Source: RGIG2041 sp045652745 (GTDB taxonomy: Bacteria > Bacillota > Clostridia > UBA1381 > UMGS1253). Taken from it: a DNA stretch of 34,290 nucleotides. The first letter of the stretch is position 1, and each line of letters opens with the position of its first letter. The stretch spans positions 1 to 34,290 of the forward strand of contig JAZRUW010000002.1 in assembly GCA_045652745.1 (NCBI GenBank), in the 5' to 3' direction. Position numbers and translations under genes: made by a program. The notes below the pieces were generated by a model that made no database searches, had not been told where the DNA came from, and saw only the letters and a list, made by a program, of their open reading frames with translations. This document shows positions 1 through 6,150 of the stretch, in pieces.

Positions 1-517
1 ATTTGCAAACGTCTTCTGTATCGGTGATTGATTCAAAGCCATCTCTTGTACCTGATGCAGCTTCTCTGCCGATAAGAACAACGGGGGCATCTGCACCGCC
101 AACCTCGCTCCAATTTGTGATTTCGCCTTTGTAAAGTCCTGCAATCTGTTCGATTGTAAGGTCTTTAACAGGGTTTTCAGGATTTACAATTACGGCAATT
201 CCGTCAATCGCAACTACTGTACCGGTAAGGTCTGCTTTTTCTTCGTCTTTCAAATCACGGCTTGAAAGACCGATGTCGCATCTACCGGTCTGTACCGCCT
301 GAATACCGCTACCTGAACCCGTAGGATTGTAAGTAATCTTTACATCGGAATTTTCTTCCATATAGGCTTCTGATAAATAACCGATTACCTTTTCCATCGA
401 GGTTGAGCCGTCTGTTGCAACTGTTCCGCCGTTACTTGTTGCGTTGTTTGTGCCACACCCCGTAAAAAAAGCTGACATCAAACCTACCACTACGAACATA
501 CTTATGATTTTTTTCAT
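1..517 (-). CDS. pstS: Phosphate ABC transporter substrate-binding protein PstS (partial, N-terminal part)
   Basis: The gene runs off the left edge of the window, so only the first 172 codons are visible. It begins MKKIIS, followed by a hydrophobic signal segment and a cysteine at residue 21 (FFTGC), which fits a lipoprotein anchored outside the membrane. The mature part carries the usual PstS features: DGSTSM near the start, PTGSGSGIQ, GLSSRDL, GIAVIVNPENPV, and GREAASGTRDGF, the motifs that hold phosphate. It would deliver inorganic phosphate to PstCAB, which lie outside this window. The ATG at 517 is preceded by AAGGAG. A promoter with PHO-box-like repeats lies upstream. Its base and codon use look more AT-leaning than the genes right of position 900. 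Confidence 0.93.
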   Translation of the reverse strand, partial: MKKIISMFVVVGLMSAFFTGCGTNNATSNGGTVATDGSTSMEKVIGYLSEAYMEENSDVKITYNPTGSGSGIQAVQTGRCDIGLSSRDLKDEEKADLTGTVVAIDGIAVIVNPENPVKDLTIEQIAGLYKGEITNWSEVGGADAPVVLIGREAASGTRDGFESITDTEDVCK

Positions 518-569
518 CAAAATCACTCTCCTTAAAATTATTTTGTCTTTTTGACTACGATAACAGTTT

Positions 570-620
570 AGCATAGTATATGTAAACTCTAAAAGCAAAG
601 GTATGTTAATTGTAGGTTAA
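570..620 (-). promoter_or_regulatory. pstS promoter with PHO-box-like direct repeats
   Basis: On the minus strand TTAACC and TTAACA are spaced by 5 bp (615-620 and 604-609), matching the TTAACA-type direct repeats bound by PhoP/PhoB response regulators. A -10 candidate TATACT lies at 575-580, with a poor -35 directly next to the repeats, as expected for an activator-dependent promoter. Phosphate-starvation control of pstS is inferred from this and from the family. Confidence 0.5.
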
Positions 621-625
621 GCAAA

Positions 626-650
626 TTGCCCCGCCAAATTGACGGGGCAA
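626..650 (-). terminator. Hairpin downstream of the 657-896 ORF
   Basis: An 8-bp perfect stem (TTGCCCCG / CGGGGCAA) with a 9-nt loop lies just after the stop of the minus-strand ORF. The T-tract on the minus strand is short (ATTT), so termination is plausible but not strong. Confidence 0.4.
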
Positions 651-656
651 AACTTT

Positions 657-896
657 TTAATTCAATAACAATTTTCTTGCAAGAATAAACAAGCTATTGT
701 CTACCGGCGGAATATCTCTCGAAAGCGGATCTTTCATATATTCAACATCGGGATTGAATGAAGGGTTTACAGATTGATAAATTTTTACACGGGCATTGAA
801 CTCTGCTTCTGTATAAGTAATTTTGCCGGATTTATAATCTTCTATTACGGGAGCGATGATAACTCTGACTTTTTCAAGATTGTTTGCATAAAACAA
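657..896 (-). pseudogene. Unrecognised 79-residue ORF, probably the 3' end of a broken gene
   Basis: The frame encodes 79 residues ending RKLLLN and resembles no family I recognise. The only possible start near its beginning is a TTG at 896, which lies inside the right arm of the guaA terminator hairpin and has no Shine-Dalgarno sequence. The next in-frame methionine is residue 54. The frame stays open only about 18 bases further upstream, inside the same hairpin. The simplest reading is the tail of a gene whose head was lost at a junction near position 893. The alternative is a chance open frame. Confidence 0.45.
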
Positions 897-934
897 GGAG
901 TATAACCCCCACGGTTATACTCCTTAAATTTTTT
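895..934 (-). terminator. guaA rho-independent terminator
   Basis: A perfect 13-bp stem (AAGGAGTATAACC, 895-907, with its complement at 913-925) with a 5-nt loop. Reading the minus strand after guaA, it is preceded by an A-rich stretch and followed by TTGTTTTAT. The plus strand also has a T-run at 929-934, so it may work in both directions. Confidence 0.85.
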
Positions 935-963
935 ATTTAGTTTTCTGCAAGCCATTTGGTTGC

Positions 964-1941
964 TTATTCCCACTCGATCGTACCAATCGGCTTCGGTGTG
1001 AGGTCAAGAAGCACGCGGTTGATGCCCGGTACTTCCTTGGTAATTCTGTCGGTGATGCGGTGGAGCACATCGTACGGGATTTCCTCGATGGTTGCGCTCA
1101 TGGCATCTACGGTGTTGACTGCGCGGATAATCGCCGGCCAACCCATATAACGTTTATCGTCCTTTACGCCGACGGAGGTGAAATCTGGAACAGCGATAAA
1201 GTATTGCCAAACCTTGCCTGCAAGACCGCACTTGTCAAATTCTTCACGCAGGATTGCATCTGCTTCGCGCAGAGCGGTCAGTCTGTCGCGTGTGATTGCG
1301 CCGAGGCAACGAACGCCGAGGCCCGGACCCGGGAACGGCTGACGATAAACCATTTCGTCCGGCAGGCCGAGTGCGCTGCCGACTACGCGGACTTCGTCTT
1401 TATAGAGCAGTTTTACCGGCTCAACGAGCTCCATTTCCATATCCTCCGGCAGACCGCCCACGTTGTGGTGCGCTTTTACGCCGTGGCTTTCTAAAATGTC
1501 TGGATAGATGGTGCCTTGTGCGAGGAAGGAAACATCGGTAAGTTTTGCGGCCTCTTCATCAAACACTTTGATAAATTCGCCGCCGATAATTTTTCTTTTC
1601 TTTTCCGGCTCGTCCACACCTGCAAGCAAGTCGAGGAAACGGTCGGTCGCATCTACGTAGATGAGGTTTGCGTCGAGCTGTTTGCCGAAAACTTCGATTA
1701 CCTGCTCGCTTTCGCCCTTGCGCATCAGACCGTGGTTTACGTGTACGCAAACGAGCTGCTTGCCGATGGCTTTAATCAAAAGTGCGGCAACAACCGACGA
1801 GTCTACGCCGCCGGAGAGGGCGAGTAATACTTTTTTGTCACCAACCTGTGCGCGTACTGCGGCAACCTGCTCTTCAATAAAGGCATCCGCAAGCGCTTTG
1901 GTTGTAATTCTTTCCATTGTTTCTGGACGTACGTTGCTCAT
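964..1941 (-). CDS. guaA: GMP synthase ATP-pyrophosphatase subunit (no glutaminase domain)
   Basis: It catalyses amination of XMP to GMP, the last step of guanine nucleotide synthesis, in the cytoplasm. The 325 residues hold the PP-loop SGGVDSS (43-49), KRKIIGGEFI, LAQGTIYPD, HHNVGGLPEDM, the PFPGPGLGVRCLG segment, and the C-terminal dimerisation domain ending GTIEWE. Standard bacterial GuaA is about 510 residues because it starts with a class I glutamine amidotransferase domain; that domain is entirely absent here. No separate glutaminase gene lies beside it. The enzyme therefore either uses free ammonia or has a separately encoded GuaAa-type partner. It sits 21 bp after the F420-ligase-like gene, probably in one operon, and ends at a strong terminator. 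Confidence 0.93.
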   Translation of the reverse strand: MSNVRPETMERITTKALADAFIEEQVAAVRAQVGDKKVLLALSGGVDSSVVAALLIKAIGKQLVCVHVNHGLMRKGESEQVIEVFGKQLDANLIYVDATDRFLDLLAGVDEPEKKRKIIGGEFIKVFDEEAAKLTDVSFLAQGTIYPDILESHGVKAHHNVGGLPEDMEMELVEPVKLLYKDEVRVVGSALGLPDEMVYRQPFPGPGLGVRCLGAITRDRLTALREADAILREEFDKCGLAGKVWQYFIAVPDFTSVGVKDDKRYMGWPAIIRAVNTVDAMSATIEEIPYDVLHRITDRITKEVPGINRVLLDLTPKPIGTIEWE

Positions 1942-1962
1942 TTTCTTATCCCCCTTGTCAGA

Positions 1963-3162
1963 TTACATGGTATAGTTGTCAAAATAACCCTGGACTAATA
2001 CGACCGGTGTACCCTTGTCGCCGGAGCCGCTGGTTAAGTCGCACAGAGAACCGATAAGGTCGGTCAACTGGCGCGGGGTCGTGCCTTGCGAAGCCATGTT
2101 GCCCACGAGGTTGTCTTCCTTGGCACGGATGCTGTCGGAAATCGCCTGCTTGAGCGCTTCGCCGGAAAGGTCCTTAAAGTCATTGTCCGCAAGGTACTTG
2201 AGTTTTAACTCGTTCGGTGTACCGATGAGACCGTCGGTAAATGCCGGGGAAACGACCGGATCGGCAAGTTCCCAGATTTTGCCCTGCGGGTCTTTGAATG
2301 CACCGTCGCCGTAAACCATAACCTCTACGTGTTTTCCGGTAGCATCCATAATGCGTTTCTGGATATCCAACACGAGATCCTTGCACTCGCGCGGGAACAG
2401 TTTTACGGTGTCCTCGGTGGATTTGTTCGAACCGAGCAGGCCGTATTTTTCGTTACAACCGCTGCCGTCAATCGACGCGTTCATAATATCGTCTAAGCTG
2501 CAAACCACCTTTGCGCCTGCCGCAAGCAAAATACGCTTGGTGCGTGCTCTGGTGTGAATGTCACAGTTAATGATGCAGTCGGTATAATCCAAAATGGCTT
2601 TCGGCTGATTTGCGAAAATGATTTCTGCTTCCGCACCGCATTCGCGGATGAGGTCGCCGTAGTATTTTACATAGTCTACGCCGGTAAATTCGTGTACGTT
2701 TTCGCCGAACAACTCGCGGTATTTTGCTTCGGAGAGTACATCCGAGAACGGATTTACGCCCGATTCGTCGATTTTATCCATGCTGATAAGCGCGTTGCCG
2801 ACTTCGTCGGAAGGATAGCTGAGCATCAGTACGATTTTCTTAGCACCCTTTGCAATACCTCTAAGGCAGATGGCAAAGCGGTTACGCGACAAAATCGGGA
2901 AAATGACACCGACGGTGCCGCCACCGAGTTTTGCACGCACGTCTGTTGCGATATTCTCTACCGATGCGTAGTTGCCCTGTGCACGCGCAACGATGGATTC
3001 CGTAATGGAGATGACATCGCGGTCGCGCAGGGAAAAGCCTTCGTATTCGGCTGCTTCCAGTACGCTGTCTGCTACGATTTTTGCAAGGTCATCGCCCTCA
3101 CGAATGATGGGGCAACGGATGCCTCGGGATATCGTACCGACTCTTCTTTCTTTATTGTTCAT
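1963..3162 (-). CDS. Coenzyme F420-0:L-glutamate ligase-like protein (CofE family)
   Basis: The 399-residue protein shows the CofE-family N-terminal signature: a TISRGIRCPIIREGDD start, then RDRDVISITESIVARAQGNY, and later GCNEKYGLLGSNKSTED and MVYGDGAFKDP. Family members add glutamate through a gamma-peptide bond to deazaflavin F420 using GTP. Many Clostridia carry this longer version although they are not known to make F420, and nothing else of that pathway is in the window. The actual acceptor is therefore unknown. It is co-directional with guaA, 21 bp away, and has its own promoter. The ribosome binding site is weak (GAAAGAAG). Confidence 0.8.
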   Translation of the reverse strand: MNNKERRVGTISRGIRCPIIREGDDLAKIVADSVLEAAEYEGFSLRDRDVISITESIVARAQGNYASVENIATDVRAKLGGGTVGVIFPILSRNRFAICLRGIAKGAKKIVLMLSYPSDEVGNALISMDKIDESGVNPFSDVLSEAKYRELFGENVHEFTGVDYVKYYGDLIRECGAEAEIIFANQPKAILDYTDCIINCDIHTRARTKRILLAAGAKVVCSLDDIMNASIDGSGCNEKYGLLGSNKSTEDTVKLFPRECKDLVLDIQKRIMDATGKHVEVMVYGDGAFKDPQGKIWELADPVVSPAFTDGLIGTPNELKLKYLADNDFKDLSGEALKQAISDSIRAKEDNLVGNMASQGTTPRQLTDLIGSLCDLTSGSGDKGTPVVLVQGYFDNYTM

Positions 3163-3210
3163 AGGTCAGCGCTTCTTTCTATAATAAAATATAAAATAAA
3201 ATTACACTAT

Positions 3211-3239
3211 ATTTTAACACTTTTTGGAATAATATTCAA
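3211..3239 (-). promoter_or_regulatory. Promoter of the CofE-like gene and guaA
   Basis: The minus strand carries TTGAAT (3234-3239), a 17-bp spacer and TAAAAT (3211-3216), about 50 bases upstream of the start codon at 3162. Confidence 0.6.
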
Positions 3240-3282
3240 TAGTTCGCTTGTAAAAAATTAGCACTTTTTGAAAAAATTTTAT

Positions 3283-3322
3283 AAAAAAGCTTCCGCAGAC
3301 TTATTGTGTCCGCGAAAGCTTT
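3283..3322 (-). terminator. cysK rho-independent terminator
   Basis: A 15-bp stem (3286-3300 with 3308-3322) follows the cysK stop. Its two imperfect pairs become G-U wobbles only in the minus-strand transcript, which shows which strand is used. A run of T residues follows on that strand. Confidence 0.85.
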
Positions 3323-3325
3323 AAA

Positions 3326-4252
3326 TTATCCGAATAAAGGTGTAGAGAAATAACGCTCTGCCGTATCCGGCAAAATGGTGACAACGGTTTTGCCTTTGCC
3401 GAGTATTTTTGCCAGTTTGATGGCCGCGGCAACATTGGTGCCGCTACTGATGCCGCACAGGATGCCTTCTTTGCTTGCAAGCGCCTTGGAGGTATCAATG
3501 GCTTCTTCGTCTTTGATGATGCAAATATCGTTATAGATTTCGCAATTCAAAATTTCCGGAATCAGGCCGTCGCCGATGCCCATCTGCAAATGTGTACCGA
3601 TGGAGCCGCCGGACAAAATCGCCGCGTTTTCCGGCTCCACTGCCCAGATGGTGATCTCCGGATTTTTATCTTTGAGCGCCTCGCCGATGCCGGTGATAGT
3701 GCCGCCTGTGCCGATGCCGGAGCAAAAACCGTGAATCGGACCATCGATGGCCTCTAAAATTTCTTTTGCTGTCTGATTTCTTTGAATTTCCGGATTGGCC
3801 GGATTTTCAAACTGCTGCGGCACGAAAACATTTTTATCATCAGCTTTCATTTTTAAGGCGAGATTGACGCACTCTTCAATGCATGCGCCGATGTTGCCTG
3901 CATCGTGTACCAAAATCACTTCCGCACCGTACTGGTTTACGAGCTTTCTGCGCTCTTCGCTGACGGAGTCGGGCATAATGATTTTGGTTTTGTAGCCGCG
4001 TACGGCGCCCACAAGCGCCAATCCGATGCCCTGGTTGCCGCTTGTCGGCTCAACAATGATGGTGTCTTTGTGAATTAAACCCTGCTTTTCGGCTGCGCAA
4101 ATCATATTGTATGCAGTACGTGTTTTAATCGAGCCGCCGACATTTAAGCCTTCGAATTTCACATAGATGTCTGCGCCCTCGGGGTCTGCCATGTGCTGGA
4201 GTTTAATCATCGGCGTGTTGCCGATGGCCTCTAAAATATTATTGTAAACCAT
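3326..4252 (-). CDS. cysK: Cysteine synthase family protein (O-acetylserine sulfhydrylase-like)
   Basis: A pyridoxal-phosphate enzyme that replaces the acetyl group of O-acetylserine with sulfide to make cysteine. The ATG at 4252 is chosen because AAGGA lies 8 bases upstream; it gives 308 residues starting MVYNNILEAIGNTPMIKL. The PLP-binding lysine is Lys43 in GSIKTR. The substrate loop reads TSGNQG (70-75) where CysK usually has TSGNTG, and SIKTR replaces the common SVKDR, so substrate preference may differ. The phosphate-binding GIGTGGTITG and the late SSGTN motif are present. It forms a single-gene unit with its own promoter and terminator. Confidence 0.9.
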   Translation of the reverse strand: MVYNNILEAIGNTPMIKLQHMADPEGADIYVKFEGLNVGGSIKTRTAYNMICAAEKQGLIHKDTIIVEPTSGNQGIGLALVGAVRGYKTKIIMPDSVSEERRKLVNQYGAEVILVHDAGNIGACIEECVNLALKMKADDKNVFVPQQFENPANPEIQRNQTAKEILEAIDGPIHGFCSGIGTGGTITGIGEALKDKNPEITIWAVEPENAAILSGGSIGTHLQMGIGDGLIPEILNCEIYNDICIIKDEEAIDTSKALASKEGILCGISSGTNVAAAIKLAKILGKGKTVVTILPDTAERYFSTPLFG

Positions 4253-4285
4253 AAAACCATTCCTTAATAATAAACGATATGCTCT

Positions 4286-4314
4286 ATTATATTCCAAAAT
4301 GGTTACAAAAGCAA
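4286..4314 (-). promoter_or_regulatory. cysK: cysK promoter
   Basis: On the minus strand TTGCTT (4309-4314), a 17-bp spacer and a perfect TATAAT (4286-4291), with a short leader to the ATG at 4252. No T-box or S-box leader fits in the space. Confidence 0.75.
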
Positions 4315-4357
4315 CTAAAATTTTGCAAATTCAATGTACAACGATTCTTGTTTTTCT

Positions 4358-5110
4358 TCATTTCAATTTCTGTCTGCCGTTTGCGTCCATATAGAAATTA
4401 TCTTTATAAATCAAATCTCCGACAGTGCCGACGGTGAAGCCGCGCGCCTCAATGGCTTCGAGAATCGGGCCGAGGGCGTTTGCAGTGCCTTTGGTACCGG
4501 TGTGAAACAGCAGAATGGAGCCGTTTTGCAGATTTTTTAAAATACGTGCCTGCATGGTTTCGGCAGACGGATTTTTGTAGTCAAGGCTGTCTGCGTCCCA
4601 TTGGATGCAAGAAAGTCCCATGTTTGTCACGGTTTCGATGACCTTATTATTGTACTCGCCGTAGGGGGCGCGATACAGGGTAGGGCGCACGCCGAGCAAG
4701 GCTTCGATTTTGTCCGAACACTTGGCAGTATCCGCACGCAGTTGCTCTTCGGTGAGTACATTGACGTGCGGATGCAGATCGGAATGGTTGGCGATTTCAT
4801 GCCCGGCCGCGTGGAATTTTTTTACGCTCTCGCCGCATCGGTCCACAAAATCCCCCGTCACAAAAAAGGTCGCTTTTATATTTCGGTCAGAGAGTACTTT
4901 CAAAATCGCATCGGTGTCGGCATCTTCCCAGGCAGAGTCGAAGGTGAGGGCGACCTGCTTTTTCGGCGTGTCCACGCTGTAAATCGGAAGCAGTCTTGCC
5001 TGCGTGCCGACGCTTTGTGTGCGTCCGGCAAGCGCAATACATACGCAAAGCGCACACAGACCGCCCAGCCAAAGCAATATATGTTTTAATTTAAATGTAT
5101 AAAAAGTCAT
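4358..5110 (-). CDS. Polysaccharide deacetylase, PdaB-like (CE4/NodB domain)
   Basis: A 250-residue protein with one N-terminal membrane segment (about residues 10-28) and an extracytoplasmic NodB domain. The carbohydrate esterase family 4 motifs are all visible: TFDSAWED (56-63), HSDLHP with the metal-binding pair His109 and His113, RAPYGEY (147-153), the WDADSLDY segment (171-178) and LLFHT (200-204). The first motif, TFDxxWED rather than TFDDGP, resembles the sporulation-linked PdaB branch. It probably removes acetyl groups from peptidoglycan sugars. The ATG at 5110 follows AGAGGTGG. It is divergent from the matrixin remnant and separated from cysK by its promoter. Confidence 0.85.
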   Translation of the reverse strand: MTFYTFKLKHILLWLGGLCALCVCIALAGRTQSVGTQARLLPIYSVDTPKKQVALTFDSAWEDADTDAILKVLSDRNIKATFFVTGDFVDRCGESVKKFHAAGHEIANHSDLHPHVNVLTEEQLRADTAKCSDKIEALLGVRPTLYRAPYGEYNNKVIETVTNMGLSCIQWDADSLDYKNPSAETMQARILKNLQNGSILLFHTGTKGTANALGPILEAIEARGFTVGTVGDLIYKDNFYMDANGRQKLK

Positions 5111-5253
5111 ATAACCACCTCTGTAATGTATATGGGAATGAAGCAGATAAAATACGTTTCTGTCGGTATATTATTGCAATTTTTCGCGGAGTGTGATATA
5201 TTTGATGCATAACTAGTTGTTTTTGTGGTGCAGAAATATAGGGGGTAGCAGTG

Positions 5254-5432
5254 ATGCAGGAACAGGATAAAGTACATGCTGCAAGAGTTCCGCAAGGGGA
5301 TGTACTACCATGCAACATACTAGCCGTTCGAATGTAATGTATTTTCAACGAGGGAAAGGTGAATGGTGTCGAGAGTTGTCTGCTGATGACAAAGCAGGCC
5401 TTGCGGAAATCTATGGAGGTGGAAACATATGA
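5254..5432 (+). pseudogene. Remnant of a matrixin-like (M10) metalloprotease, C-terminal part
   Basis: From an ATG at 5310 the frame encodes 40 residues that read like the end of a matrixin catalytic domain: HTSRSNVMY (last zinc His and Met-turn region), then LSADDKAGLAEIYGG, which matches the LxxDDxxGLxxIYG closing helix of M10 peptidases. The upstream HExxH helix is not readable in this frame, which meets a stop at 5268. A second short frame from 5254 (27 codons) covers that stretch. The remnant overlaps the next start codon by ATGA (5429-5432), so translational coupling to the downstream gene survives. I infer a frameshifted or deleted protease gene once co-expressed with its neighbour. 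Confidence 0.5.
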
Positions 5433-6094
5433 GATTTAAGGCAGTAGTTTTACTTATTGCCATTGTATCTGTAATAATGGGCGGCACAGCTGTTTATATA
5501 CATCATAGAATAGAGCCGATGGAAATCAATGTATACGGTTTAATTGCTGAGTGTACACAACAGGAATTGATTTTAAATTCGGACATCATTGTAAAAGGAA
5601 CTGTTGCCAGCCTTGGAGATGGAAAATGGAGCAATCCGGATTTAAAGATTGAAGGTAAAAATAATATTATTCAAACGGATATAATCGTTTCGATAGAGGA
5701 ATTGATTTCTGGCGACTATGACAAAAATGACGTGGTTGTCCGTATCGGCAAAGGGTTTGACAAAGAAAGTAACACCAAGGTGATTTCGGAGGGCTATCCT
5801 GACTTTGAGGTTGGGGAAGAGGTTGTATTGTTTCTTTCCCGCGACGATGGGGAGTTTGCAACACGAGAGGACTACTTTGTTTTGACGGGTATGCGGCAAG
5901 GCAAGTGGAGTTTGGATGCAAGTAAGCGTTTAATTTTGCCAGAGGGCACAGACTATGCGCTAGAGCATCAAGGCATAGATGCGCTGGAAGCGGAAATTCG
6001 AAAGCAACAGGCAAGCCATCCGGATTGGAAAGCGAAAAAAGAAATAGAAAAAGAAAGAATTAAGAAACAGAATATAGAGTTGTTCGGCGAATAA
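5429..6094 (+). CDS. Membrane-anchored extracytoplasmic protein of unknown function
   Basis: The 221 residues begin with a single hydrophobic segment (about 5-22), so the rest should lie outside the cell, tethered or secreted. The outer part opens with a region around LNSDIIVKGTVASLGDG, is predicted to be mainly beta-strand up to about residue 175, and ends in a strongly charged helical tail rich in Lys and Glu (180-221). I do not recognise a named domain; such SDIIVxGTV domains occur in small secreted Firmicutes proteins. The start overlaps the preceding protease remnant by ATGA and is preceded by GGAGG. Its link to a protease suggests a partner, inhibitor or substrate role, which is inference only. 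A strong terminator follows. Confidence 0.75.
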   Translation: MRFKAVVLLIAIVSVIMGGTAVYIHHRIEPMEINVYGLIAECTQQELILNSDIIVKGTVASLGDGKWSNPDLKIEGKNNIIQTDIIVSIEELISGDYDKNDVVVRIGKGFDKESNTKVISEGYPDFEVGEEVVLFLSRDDGEFATREDYFVLTGMRQGKWSLDASKRLILPEGTDYALEHQGIDALEAEIRKQQASHPDWKAKKEIEKERIKKQNIELFGE

Positions 6095-6099
6095 AGTAC

Positions 6100-6130
6100 A
6101 AAAAACGGATGCAAAGCGCATCCGTTTTTT
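6100..6130. terminator. Bidirectional terminator between the 5429 gene and gyrA
   Basis: A 13-bp perfect stem (AAAAAACGGATGC, 6100-6112, with 6118-6130) and a 5-nt loop. T-runs are present on both strands, so it serves the convergent genes on each side. Confidence 0.9.
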
Positions 6131-6150
6131 GTGTTTTATAGAATATTTAA

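Noticed and set aside
2554..3261. Plus-strand open frame of 235 codons
   Set aside because: It is antisense to the CofE-like gene and extends into its promoter; no signal for translation.
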